Part shown: piece by piece, positions 24,040 to 32,334 of the stretch
Layout: each line of letters starts with the position of its first letter
Position numbering within the stretch: position 1 is the stretch's first letter
Assembly (NCBI GenBank): GCA_009693575.1
Contig: SHWZ01000001.1
Location: 90,095 to 129,107 of the forward strand
Direction: 5' to 3'
Origin: Flavobacteriaceae bacterium
GTDB lineage: Bacteria; Bacteroidota; Bacteroidia; UKL13-3
Length of the DNA: 39,013 bases
Notes under the pieces: model-generated
What the model saw: the letters and a program-made list of their open reading frames with translations, nothing else
What the model was told of the DNA's origin: nothing
Databases searched by the model: none
Translations under genes and position numbers: made by a program

Positions 24040-26055
24040 TTGCTTTTTCAACTAACTTCCGAATTTGAGCCCACTGGCGATCAGCCTAGAGCCATCAAAC
24101 AATTGGTTGATGGGGTGAGGCGTGGTGACCCTGCTCAGACCTTGCTGGGGGTTACAGGTTCGGGCAAGACGTTTACTATTGCCAACCTAATACAAGAAGT
24201 GCAAAGGCCAACACTTATCCTCAGTCACAACAAAACCTTGGTGGCTCAGTTGTACGGTGAATTCAAACAATTTTTTCCAGAGAATGCGGTGGAGTATTTT
24301 GTGAGTTACTACGATTACTATCAGCCAGAGGCATTTATAGCCAGCACTAATACCTACATAGAGAAAGATCTTCAAATTAATGAAGAAATAGAGAAACTGC
24401 GTATGCATACGGTTGCCAGCTTGCTGAGTGGCCGCCGGGATTTGATAGTGGTGAGTTCGGTGTCATGTATTTATGGTGCTGGCAACCCTACCGAAACAGA
24501 GGGCAGTATTGTCCGTTTGCATGTAGGGCAAAAAATGAGTAGAAATACCTTACTTCATCGCTTGGTTGACAGCCTCTACAGCCGCACCACAGCAGATTTC
24601 CACAGAGGGAGCTTTAGGGTGATTGGTGATAATGTGGATATATATGTGGCTTATGCCGATTATGCCTACCGCATCATATTTTTTGGGAATGAAATAGAAG
24701 GCATGGAAACAATTAACCCTAGCAGTGGTAAGCGGATAGATAAGTTGAAAGACTTGGCCATTTTTCCTGCCAATATGTATGTTGCTAACAAAGACCGTAT
24801 GCTTGAAACAATATACCAGATCCAGGATGATATGGTGGAGCAGGTGGAGTATTTTAAATCAACGGGAATGCACCTGGAAGCAAAGCGGCTTGAGGAACGA
24901 GTGACCTTTGATTTGGAGATGATGCGTGAGCTCGGCTATTGCAGCGGCATAGAAAATTATAGCCGATATATGGACAGACGCAGCCCTGGCGAGCGACCAT
25001 TTTGTTTACTTGATTATTTTCCGAAAGATTACCTGATGGTGGTGGACGAAAGCCATGTGAGCATGCCACAAATACGGGCCATGTACGGTGGTGACCGTAG
25101 TCGAAAAATCGCACTGGTCGAAAATGGTTTCCGCCTGCCTGCAGCCATGGATAACAGACCGCTTACCTTTCAGGAATTTGAATCCATCACGGGGCAAACA
25201 ATATATGTGAGTGCCACCCCTGCTGATTATGAAATAGAAAAATCGGAAGGTGTGGTGGTGGAACAACTCATCCGCCCAACGGGGCTTTTAGATCCCGAAA
25301 TAGAAATCCGCCCCTGTGTGAACCAAGTGGACGACCTGTTGGACGAAATAGACAACCGGGTGAAAATGGGAGACCGTGTGTTGGTGACCACCCTCACCAA
25401 ACGTATGGCCGAGGAACTGGCAAAATATCTTGCCAAGCTGGATATAAAATGCCGCTACATACACAGCGAAGTAAAAACCCTTGACCGGGTGGAGATATTG
25501 CGAGACCTGCGGATGGGTGTGGTAGATGTATTGATTGGTGTGAACCTGTTACGAGAAGGGCTTGATTTGCCCGAGGTTTCGCTGGTTGCGATTTTAGATG
25601 CCGACAAAGAAGGATTCCTTCGCAGCCAACGCTCACTTACCCAAACCATAGGCCGGGCTGCTCGGAACGAGAAAGGCAAGGTCATACTTTACGCAGACCG
25701 TGTTACTGACAGTATGCGAAGAACAATAGACGATAACCTTCACAAGCGGAATATACAGCAAGAGTATAATCGGGTGCATGGCATTACCCCAACAACGGTT
25801 AGAAAGTCTCATGAGGAAATATTTAAGCAAACCACAATTGCTGACTCCAAAAAAGAGCATGAACGTAGGGTGTATAATGAACCTACAAAAATGAACCTGG
25901 CCGCCGACCCATTGGTGCAATATATGAGCAAGGAGCAACTGAAAAGTGCCATTACAGAAACCAAGAAACGAATGGAGCGGGCCGCCAAAGACCTAGACTT
26001 TCTGGCAGCAGCCTCCTATAGAGACGAGATGGTGGAGCTGGAGAAGCGGGTGTAA
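24040..26055 (+). CDS. uvrB: Excinuclease ABC subunit UvrB
   Basis: A 671-residue UvrB, full length for the family. Walker A GVTGSGKT at 37-44, the damage-probing beta-hairpin (YYDYYQPEAFIASTNTYIEKD), Walker B DESH at 336-339, helicase motifs VLVTTLTKRMAEEL and QTIGRAARN, and a C-terminal UVR domain (about 632-668, MERAAKDLDFLAAASYRDEM) that contacts UvrC. It loads onto damaged DNA with UvrA and recruits UvrC for dual incision. The start is TTG at 24040: LFQLTSEFEPTGDQP aligns with the usual UvrB N-terminus right after the start residue, so no longer form is needed. tgt follows by 46 bp but with its own promoter. Confidence 0.96.
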   Translation: MLFQLTSEFEPTGDQPRAIKQLVDGVRRGDPAQTLLGVTGSGKTFTIANLIQEVQRPTLILSHNKTLVAQLYGEFKQFFPENAVEYFVSYYDYYQPEAFIASTNTYIEKDLQINEEIEKLRMHTVASLLSGRRDLIVVSSVSCIYGAGNPTETEGSIVRLHVGQKMSRNTLLHRLVDSLYSRTTADFHRGSFRVIGDNVDIYVAYADYAYRIIFFGNEIEGMETINPSSGKRIDKLKDLAIFPANMYVANKDRMLETIYQIQDDMVEQVEYFKSTGMHLEAKRLEERVTFDLEMMRELGYCSGIENYSRYMDRRSPGERPFCLLDYFPKDYLMVVDESHVSMPQIRAMYGGDRSRKIALVENGFRLPAAMDNRPLTFQEFESITGQTIYVSATPADYEIEKSEGVVVEQLIRPTGLLDPEIEIRPCVNQVDDLLDEIDNRVKMGDRVLVTTLTKRMAEELAKYLAKLDIKCRYIHSEVKTLDRVEILRDLRMGVVDVLIGVNLLREGLDLPEVSLVAILDADKEGFLRSQRSLTQTIGRAARNEKGKVILYADRVTDSMRRTIDDNLHKRNIQQEYNRVHGITPTTVRKSHEEIFKQTTIADSKKEHERRVYNEPTKMNLAADPLVQYMSKEQLKSAITETKKRMERAAKDLDFLAAASYRDEMVELEKRV

Positions 26056-26083
26056 AACGCAACACATTTACTGGCCTAAACTG

Positions 26084-26091
26084 TACCTTCG
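26084..26091 (+). promoter_or_regulatory. -7 box of tgt
   Basis: TACCTTCG, one mismatch from TAnnTTTG, followed by CAGCCC and the TTG start at 26102. The leader would be very short. Confidence 0.45.
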
Positions 26092-26101
26092 CAGCCCTAT
26101 T

Positions 26102-27220
26102 TTGAAATTTACATTAGAAGCTACAGATAGCAAAAGCAGTGCGAGGGTCGGCAGTTTAGAAACAGGGCATGGCACTATTCAAACGCCCATTTTTATGCCT
26201 GTGGGCACAGTGGGCAGCGTAAAGGGGGTTTTTCAAGAACACCTACATGAACATATAAAAGCCCCCATAATATTGGGCAATACGTATCATCTGTTTTTGA
26301 GGCCTGGCACAGAAATTATACATAAAGCAGGAGGGCTACATAAGTTTATTAATTGGCCTGGGGCTATGCTCACCGACAGCGGCGGATATCAAGTTTTTAG
26401 TTTAGCACACCGAAGAAAAATTTCAGAAGAAGGAACTACTTTTCAGAGCCATGTAGATGGTAGTAAAATATTTTTTAGCCCTGAAAATGTGATCGACACC
26501 CAACGCATCATTGGTGCCGATATAATAATGGCTTTTGATGAATGTGCACCATTTCCTTGCGAAAAGAAATACGCCGAAAAGGCCATGCACCTCACTCATC
26601 GTTGGCTTGACCGATGCCTGTTTCGATTTTCAGAAACCGAACCACTTTACGGCTATCAGCAGGCATTGTTTCCAATTGTGCAAGGCGGTGTTCACCACGA
26701 CTTAAGAAAAAAAAGTGCTGAATACATAGCCGCCAAAAATGCAGATGGGAATGCAATAGGCGGCCTCAGTGTGGGCGAACCCGCTGAAGACATGTACAGC
26801 ATGACGGATTTGGTTTGTTCAATTCTACCCAAAGACAAACCTCGATACTTGATGGGTGTGGGAAAGCCAGAGAACATTCTAGAAAGTATCGCTCTCGGAG
26901 TGGATATGTTTGACTGTGTGATGCCTACCCGAAATGCCAGACATGGATATATTTTTACCACACAAGGTGTCATCAATATTAAGAACCAAAAATGGAAGGA
27001 TTGTTTTGAGCCAATAGACCCTTTGATATCGCCAAACTATACCCTATCGTACCTCCGTCACCTGATTATGTGTAGCGAACATCTTGGCGGCATGATAGCT
27101 TCTTTACAAAACCTAAGATTCTATTTGTGGCTGGTGGAACAAGCAAGGGAGCAGATACTGGCAGGCACTTTCAGCGAATGGAAATCAAAGATGGTGAAAC
27201 AGGTTTCTGAACGGAGATGA
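26102..27220 (+). CDS. tgt: tRNA-guanine transglycosylase (Tgt) lacking canonical zinc ligands
   Basis: A 372-residue Tgt starting at TTG. The general base is D92 in TDSGGYQVFS; the nucleophile is D271 in MFDCVMPTRN; FPIVQGGVHHDLR and GGLSVGEP form the base pocket. The enzyme swaps guanine-34 for preQ1 in tRNAs with GUN anticodons, the step after QueE (4522-5148) in the queuosine pathway. Odd point: known bacterial Tgts bind zinc through a CxCxxC...H set. Here the equivalent stretch, FEPIDPLISPNYTLSYLRHL, lacks all three Cys and is a few residues shorter, and the His before the NL of the C-terminal motif is Gln (Q336 in SLQNLRFYLWL). C301 and C324 do not fit the pattern. Loss of the whole site suggests a structural replacement, not decay. 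Confidence 0.93.
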   Translation: MKFTLEATDSKSSARVGSLETGHGTIQTPIFMPVGTVGSVKGVFQEHLHEHIKAPIILGNTYHLFLRPGTEIIHKAGGLHKFINWPGAMLTDSGGYQVFSLAHRRKISEEGTTFQSHVDGSKIFFSPENVIDTQRIIGADIIMAFDECAPFPCEKKYAEKAMHLTHRWLDRCLFRFSETEPLYGYQQALFPIVQGGVHHDLRKKSAEYIAAKNADGNAIGGLSVGEPAEDMYSMTDLVCSILPKDKPRYLMGVGKPENILESIALGVDMFDCVMPTRNARHGYIFTTQGVINIKNQKWKDCFEPIDPLISPNYTLSYLRHLIMCSEHLGGMIASLQNLRFYLWLVEQAREQILAGTFSEWKSKMVKQVSERR

Positions 27221-27276
27221 GGTTCCCCAGGATTCGTCCTATTAAATACGAATACTTAAAAAGATAAACATAATCA

Positions 27277-27891
27277 ATGAAACAAATTCTAATCCTTCTT
27301 GCACTACTTAGCCTTGGGAGCCTGCTCTACTTTACTTTCAATACAAATCAAGAAAAGGCATTAAAAGAACTTCCTTTTTTAGGTAATAAAGGACATACAA
27401 TCAAAGATTTTAGTTTTACAAATCAGGATGGCAATACAGTAACCCTTGCCAACGTGAAAGGTAAGATTCTGGTGGTTGAATATTTTTTTACCACATGCCA
27501 AAGTATTTGTCCCATTATGAACACTCAAATGATGCGAGTTGATTCAGCAACCAAGGGAATGCAGAACTTTACAATCTTATCGCATACCGTTGATCCAGAA
27601 ACCGACACACAAGCCGCAATGAAAGCATATTCGGCTAGGCACAACCCCAGTAGCAACTGGCTGTTTCTCACTGGCGACAAGGCCGAACTGTACAGCATTG
27701 CCCGCGAAAGCTATCTGTTGGATGCTGCAGAAAATGCCACAAAAAATATAGGCGAAGATTTCATCCACACGCCTGATTTTATCTTGATTGACCAAAATGG
27801 ACGCCTGAGAGGTGCATACAATGGCACTAAGCTCGACGAAGTAGACAAACTTATAGCCGACGTTAAAATTCTTGTAGAAAGTATTAATTAA
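27277..27891 (+). CDS. SCO1/SenC-family copper chaperone-like protein
   Basis: A 204-residue protein with a single N-terminal membrane anchor or signal (about 4-20) and a thioredoxin-like SCO domain. Copper ligands are C74 and C78 in TTCQSICP (CxxxC) and H164 in DFIHTPDFILID; LSHTVDPETDT is also typical. SCO proteins deliver copper to the CuA centre of cytochrome c oxidase or act as thiol oxidoreductases in the periplasm. No oxidase gene is adjacent. It follows tgt by 56 bp in the same direction and precedes asnB, but no shared function is apparent. Confidence 0.9.
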   Translation: MKQILILLALLSLGSLLYFTFNTNQEKALKELPFLGNKGHTIKDFSFTNQDGNTVTLANVKGKILVVEYFFTTCQSICPIMNTQMMRVDSATKGMQNFTILSHTVDPETDTQAAMKAYSARHNPSSNWLFLTGDKAELYSIARESYLLDAAENATKNIGEDFIHTPDFILIDQNGRLRGAYNGTKLDEVDKLIADVKILVESIN

Positions 27892-27893
27892 CC

Positions 27894-27921
27894 ATTAACT
27901 AACCATTTTTTGGTAGTTAAT
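27894..27921. promoter_or_regulatory. AT-rich inverted repeat upstream of asnB
   Basis: ATTAACTAACCA (27894-27905) is nearly complementary to TGGTAGTTAAT (27911-27921), with one bulged A and a TTTTT loop. It lies between the SCO1-like stop and the asnB start, five bases before a -7-like TATTTG at 27927-27932. It may be an operator at the asnB promoter or a weak terminator; the weak T-tail argues against the latter. Confidence 0.35.
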
Positions 27922-27959
27922 ACCGATATTTGTAGCCTTATTTAACTATTCGTTTATTT

Positions 27960-29807
27960 ATGTGTGGTATTTCTGGAATAATTCGGTTTCATGGAGTGGA
28001 GGTGATCAAGTCAGAGCTTAAAAAAATAGGCATGACAATGCACCACCGAGGACCAGATTATTTTGGGATATACATTGACGGCAGTTTTGGCTTTGCTCAT
28101 AATAGGCTCAGTATTATCGACCTTTCTGAAGGAGCAAATCAACCATTTACCGATGAAGAACACGTTTTAGTTTTCAATGGTGAAATCTACAATTATGCTG
28201 AACTTCGTATTGAACTTGAGTCGCAATATCAGTTCAAAACACAAAGCGATACCGAGGTGCTATTCGCAGCTCTAAAAATTTGGGGGATAGAAAAAACCAT
28301 TGATCAGTTAATGGGAATGTTTGCCTTTGCGTTTCATGATAAAAGAAGTAAGGAAACATGGCTAGTAAGAGACAGATACGGCATTAAACCATTGTATTAT
28401 TTTAGTACTTCTAACGAACTAGTTTTTGCATCTGAAGCCAAAGGCATTTGGGCAATAAGGGATATAAAAACTGATAGAATAAAAACAGTATTCAGCATTT
28501 ATGGATCAGGAGATAGTGACATGAACCATACCGTGTTTGAAAATGTTGAACAATTAAAACCAGGTCATTATCTACACCTTAGTGCATCAGGAGGCATAAA
28601 AAGTCGATGCTATTTCAGTATGGAGGATCTTGCCGAAGAAAGCCTATACAACGAATACAGTAAAATGAGCCGAAATGAGATTCATAAAAAATTTCATTTT
28701 CTGATTAAAGAGGCAACTGAACGAATGCTTATTTCGGACGCACCTGTTGGGTGTTTTGTCAGCGGAGGTGTAGATTCGAGCTTGCTTACCGCATTGGCCG
28801 TAAAATATAAGAACATACAGCTTTTCAATAGCGATGTAAAGGATTATGGTAGCGAACTTAAGAATGCCAAAGGCGTTGCTGATTTTATAGGTGGAAACCT
28901 GAATACTGTTGAGTTTAAAAAGGAAGATTATATCTCCCAAATAACGAAAGCTACCTGGCATTTTGAAGCTCCGATCGTTTCGCATGTGAATGCATTGCCA
29001 ATGGCCAATGTTTCGCAACTCGCCTACAACCATAATGTAAAAGTGGTTCTTTCTGGAGAAGGCTCTGATGAGTTGTTTCTTGGCTACCCCGGCATATTGT
29101 TTAATAAATATAGAAACATGGCTCTTCTCCCATCTCGGGCTGTGCAGCAATTGTATCGGATGATACCTGGACTAAGTAGCATCCTACCTGGCCATGAAAA
29201 GCATGTGCTTCCCTTGATGAATGTTGATTTTTTTAGACAATCACGTCGCACCCACTATTTTGAAAAAGTGGCCTATCTAAAGGAAAGCGAAAAGGAAATG
29301 AGTTTTCAAACGGTGTTTATGTTTCGTGAACTGCTGTTAAGTTTGCTTCAGCGAAACGACCGAATGGCTATGATGTGGTCTATAGAGGCCAGGTTTCCAT
29401 TTCTTTATGAGCCATTAGTGAAGTTTGCAATGAATATCCCTCTAAATTTCAAATATAGAAGGACAGCATCATTTCATAATATCAAGCATCCGTTCATCAT
29501 AGACAAGGCTATAGTAAGGGATGCCGCAGCCAAGTATCTGCCTAAGGATCTAGCATATCGTCAAAAATGGGGCTTTGGAACAAATGCGGCAATACAGCTC
29601 CGAACAAAAGCCCGTTTTTTCTCTAATGGTTACCTTGCCGATACGTTCAAAATGACCGACCAAGGGCTAGATACAATGCTCCAAAAAACGGATACGTATT
29701 CTATTTCAAAACTGGTAGCCATCGAGTTGTTTGGCCGAATGTACGAATATCGCCAGCCCTTGAATGAGCTAGAACAACATTGCCTCGAAAACTTAAGTAT
29801 GGTTTAG
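27960..29807 (+). CDS. asnB: Asparagine synthase (glutamine-hydrolysing)
   Basis: A 615-residue class II glutamine amidotransferase/synthetase. The nucleophile is the Cys after the initiator Met (MCGISGI), with HHRGPDYFG, NHR-type HNRLSIIDLS, FNGEIYNYAEL and the DTEVLF loop completing the glutaminase domain. The synthetase domain has the pyrophosphate loop SGGVDSS at 268-274 and GEGSDELFLGYP. It makes asparagine from aspartate, glutamine and ATP. Related proteins modify surface sugars or peptides, but no such cluster surrounds this one. Its stop overlaps the stop of convergent rsmD by 3-4 nt, leaving no terminator space. Confidence 0.88.
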   Translation: MCGISGIIRFHGVEVIKSELKKIGMTMHHRGPDYFGIYIDGSFGFAHNRLSIIDLSEGANQPFTDEEHVLVFNGEIYNYAELRIELESQYQFKTQSDTEVLFAALKIWGIEKTIDQLMGMFAFAFHDKRSKETWLVRDRYGIKPLYYFSTSNELVFASEAKGIWAIRDIKTDRIKTVFSIYGSGDSDMNHTVFENVEQLKPGHYLHLSASGGIKSRCYFSMEDLAEESLYNEYSKMSRNEIHKKFHFLIKEATERMLISDAPVGCFVSGGVDSSLLTALAVKYKNIQLFNSDVKDYGSELKNAKGVADFIGGNLNTVEFKKEDYISQITKATWHFEAPIVSHVNALPMANVSQLAYNHNVKVVLSGEGSDELFLGYPGILFNKYRNMALLPSRAVQQLYRMIPGLSSILPGHEKHVLPLMNVDFFRQSRRTHYFEKVAYLKESEKEMSFQTVFMFRELLLSLLQRNDRMAMMWSIEARFPFLYEPLVKFAMNIPLNFKYRRTASFHNIKHPFIIDKAIVRDAAAKYLPKDLAYRQKWGFGTNAAIQLRTKARFFSNGYLADTFKMTDQGLDTMLQKTDTYSISKLVAIELFGRMYEYRQPLNELEQHCLENLSMV

Positions 29808-30346
29808 CTTTTCACAAAAAACGAAAAGCAGCTCTGCCCATAAACCCGTTGTTCGGCAAAAGCTTTGTGGTCTTTGAAGCTGAACTTGGATGAGTGTTCT
29901 ACGATGAGTGTGCCAGCTTCTCTCAATATATTTTTTTCCAATATAAGGTCGGGCAATGTGCCAAGGCCGTTCATGGCGTAAGGTGGGTCGGCAAACACGA
30001 GGTCGAAGCTGTCATCCGATTCCCAGTTTTTGAGGTAGGCAAATACATCTTCCTTGTGTGCAAGCATCTTTTTGAAACCCTGCTCTAGTGCAATTTTTTT
30101 TAGGTATTGAACACATTTTATATGACTATCAATGCTAATCACTTTGACCACACCGCGAGATGCAAACTCAAAACTAAGATTGCCTGTGCCAGCAAATAAA
30201 TCGAGCACTTTTAATCCTTCAAAATTCATTCGATGGGTGAGTATATTGAACAGGCTTTCCTTAGCCATATCAGTAGTAGGCCTCACAGGTAGACCCTTTG
30301 GAGGTGAGAGGCGAATGCCTTTTTTGGTGCCGCCTATTATTCGCAT
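29804..30346 (-). CDS. rsmD: 16S rRNA (guanine(966)-N2)-methyltransferase RsmD
   Basis: From the ATG at 30346 this is 180 residues, the normal family length; the frame is open to 30550 but the extension lies inside the DUF3822 gene and is not protein-like. It opens with MRIIGGTKKGIRL, has RPTTDMAKESLFNIL, the SAM motif LDLFAGTGNLSFE (48-60) and catalytic DPPY at 120-123. It methylates N2 of G966 in 16S rRNA. The start overlaps the end of the DUF3822 gene by 10 nt, so the two form a coupled operon. Confidence 0.93.
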   Translation of the reverse strand: MRIIGGTKKGIRLSPPKGLPVRPTTDMAKESLFNILTHRMNFEGLKVLDLFAGTGNLSFEFASRGVVKVISIDSHIKCVQYLKKIALEQGFKKMLAHKEDVFAYLKNWESDDSFDLVFADPPYAMNGLGTLPDLILEKNILREAGTLIVEHSSKFSFKDHKAFAEQRVYGQSCFSFFVKS

Positions 30347-31158
30347 AGTGGTGCTGAAAAAAGATGAAAGTAGAGGTGGGGGGGGAGTTCGTCGAAAACT
30401 GGGGCTAGGTTGAATGTGTCCGGACGTTGGCCAGTTTCCACATGTATAAAATATTTGCGAAGCAATTCCATCAATTCGCCAAAACGGGCACAATCGCCAA
30501 AAAGGGAAATGGGCTGCGATTTCGGGCTGAGGCCAAGCTGTTCGCAACAAGCAAGCACATAATAGAGCAAGTCTTCGTGGGTCTCGAACTCAAAGGAATT
30601 TACAAACTGTAGACGGTGGCCGTGGATATAAATAATGTGCATGAATCCTTCGTGAACAAACACTCCAAACTTTTCGTTTTCTTCATTAGCCTGTGCAAAT
30701 CCCTCGATGAGTGGACTGCTGTAGTGCATAAGGCGGTACTTCGGAAAATAGGACCCCATCAATTCACGCAATAAATTCGATATCTTGAATATATTTTCAG
30801 CTCCATGTTTTTTCAACGAATCGAAGTGCAACTGCTCCTCGACGTTATTGTAGGGATGGTTGAATCCGAATGATTCACGGATGAGTGACTTATCAAAAAG
30901 TACCGAGGGAAAGAAGGTGGTGTTGGGATTCACTACCAATATTCGCACATCGTTGTAAGTGCCGTTCAAGTCATAGTTTACCAATTGTTTAAAATCCTCA
31001 TGGGTAAATATAGACTGTGACTTCAACATCAAGAATTCAGATTCCTTACGGTTGTAAAGTGTGTATGCAATCTCATTGTCGCTCACTGATACGGTGAGAT
31101 CGTAAAGATGACTTAGATTGCTATCAAAGCCTGGGGTGATGATTTCAAAATTTGGCAA
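30337..31158 (-). CDS. DUF3822 family protein
   Basis: A Bacteroidota protein of about 273 residues in the operon with rsmD, a common arrangement. Family features are YDLTVSVSDNEIAYTLYN, the FFPSVLFDKSLIRESFGFNHP segment and FVHEGFMHIIYIHGHRLQFVNSFEFETHEDLLYYVL. It looks like an actin/hexokinase-type fold in that each half carries similar strands, but no ATP site is evident. The frame opens with a TTG at 31188, but an exact -7 box lies inside that extension at 31166-31173, so the TTG at 31158 (giving MPNFEIITPGF) is the more likely start. Function unknown. Confidence 0.85.
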   Translation of the reverse strand: MPNFEIITPGFDSNLSHLYDLTVSVSDNEIAYTLYNRKESEFLMLKSQSIFTHEDFKQLVNYDLNGTYNDVRILVVNPNTTFFPSVLFDKSLIRESFGFNHPYNNVEEQLHFDSLKKHGAENIFKISNLLRELMGSYFPKYRLMHYSSPLIEGFAQANEENEKFGVFVHEGFMHIIYIHGHRLQFVNSFEFETHEDLLYYVLACCEQLGLSPKSQPISLFGDCARFGELMELLRKYFIHVETGQRPDTFNLAPVFDELPPHLYFHLFSAPLCE

Positions 31159-31165
31159 GGGGCTG

Positions 31166-31173
31166 CAAAAATA
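31166..31173 (-). promoter_or_regulatory. -7 box of the DUF3822-rsmD operon
   Basis: TATTTTTG on the minus strand, exact match to TAnnTTTG, followed by CAGCCCC and the TTG at 31158. It decides the start of the DUF3822 gene. Confidence 0.6.
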
Positions 31174-31197
31174 ACCTTTCGCGAGCAAGTGTGGGCA

Positions 31198-32121
31198 TCA
31201 AAAATTGGTGCAGGTCTGGTAGCTTTTGAACTTGCGATTTACTATAACTCCACAAAAAAAGTAGGAATCTTTAGTCTTTGGGTTGCCCCTGATATACTCA
31301 TTTGGATTGAAGGTGGTCTTTCGCCACAATTCACCGTATAAGGGGCTTATTTCGCCGCTGCGATCGCTTAGTTGTTGCAGGTATACATCATTAGCAGCGG
31401 CGGTACCCGCATAGTTATGGTGCACATCATCAAGCCAATCAGTGAATGTCTTTCTCCATCCAACTTCAAGAGCCACATACCAGTTTTTATCCGGGTTGAA
31501 TTTGAAACCCATGCCTAACGGTAGGCATGGCTGCCACAAGCGATAGCTTTTATAAATTTCAGTTTGGTAGCGGTGCAAAAAAACAATCTTTCCATGGCGG
31601 TCAACAGTTTTTGGGTTGAAATGAAATAAACCAAGGCCAAAAAGCAAGTAAGGCACTGAACGAAAGCCACCTTTTCGCTTATAGGGATTCCAAAGTTTTA
31701 GCTCAAAAATGAGGTTTAGTTCTGGTATCTTACTATAAAATTTCAGGTTTCGTTTGCGGTGCTGGTAGTATTTATTCTGAAGCTGGTAGCCAGGGTCGTA
31801 GTTCTGCACAGTGCTGTCGTAAAACTTGCCCCATGCAGCATCACTGCCTTTTATTTTGCCATAGTTAAAGCCAGCCCTCACTGAAAGACTGTTGGTCATA
31901 TTGTATCGCACAAAGCCTCCTGCCTGTATGCCCGGGAGGTGAGGGGTTATTACCAACATACTCATCTCTCCTTGATAATAAGTTGGGCCAAGCATGAGGC
32001 CAGCCTCAAAGTTTTGCGTAGTACCAAACCCTGATGATAGCTGCTTTAGGAAAGGCAGTTTCAACTGACCGGCAGCATGCAGACTCATAAAAATGGACAA
32101 AAGGAGGGAGGTCTTTTTCAA
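31198..32121 (-). CDS. DUF6089 outer-membrane beta-barrel protein, PorG-like
   Basis: Taking the TTG at 32121 as start gives 307 residues and a clean signal peptide (MKKTSLLLSIFMSLHAAGQ). A TTG at 32139 also keeps the frame but overlaps a -7-like ATATTTGC. The protein is a run of amphipathic strands: NFEAGLMLGPTYYQGEMS, GGFVRYNMTNSLSVRAGFNYG, ELNLIFELKLWNPY, VPYLLFGLGLFHFNPKT, WYVALEVGWRKTF. This order matches the DUF6089 family, which includes the T9SS component PorG. Whether this copy serves T9SS is inference; the T9SS-tagged protein at 12996-14486 shows that the organism has the system. Confidence 0.75.
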   Translation of the reverse strand: MKKTSLLLSIFMSLHAAGQLKLPFLKQLSSGFGTTQNFEAGLMLGPTYYQGEMSMLVITPHLPGIQAGGFVRYNMTNSLSVRAGFNYGKIKGSDAAWGKFYDSTVQNYDPGYQLQNKYYQHRKRNLKFYSKIPELNLIFELKLWNPYKRKGGFRSVPYLLFGLGLFHFNPKTVDRHGKIVFLHRYQTEIYKSYRLWQPCLPLGMGFKFNPDKNWYVALEVGWRKTFTDWLDDVHHNYAGTAAANDVYLQQLSDRSGEISPLYGELWRKTTFNPNEYIRGNPKTKDSYFFCGVIVNRKFKSYQTCTNF

Positions 32122-32334
32122 AAGTGATTTGATTTGCAAATATCAGATGTAATCGTCTTAACTAGTGACATTTTTTTTGTCGCTAGTTTCACCATACTGA
32201 AATAATAATTGCTTATCTTTCGCCCTGATATTACCCTATTAGATTGAATTACGCGATAGTAGAAAAATACTCAAGCTGAGTGACATACTAAGCTTGCTGA
32301 ATTGCCAAACCACAAATAAAAATCCCCAATAATA

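Noticed and set aside
28644-29150. Minus-strand open frame of 168 codons
   Set aside because: Lies opposite the synthetase domain of asnB; no family features.
30347-30550. Upstream extension of the rsmD frame by 68 codons
   Set aside because: It runs through the coding sequence of the DUF3822 gene and is Pro/Trp-rich; RsmD proteins begin with the MRIIGG-type motif at 30346.
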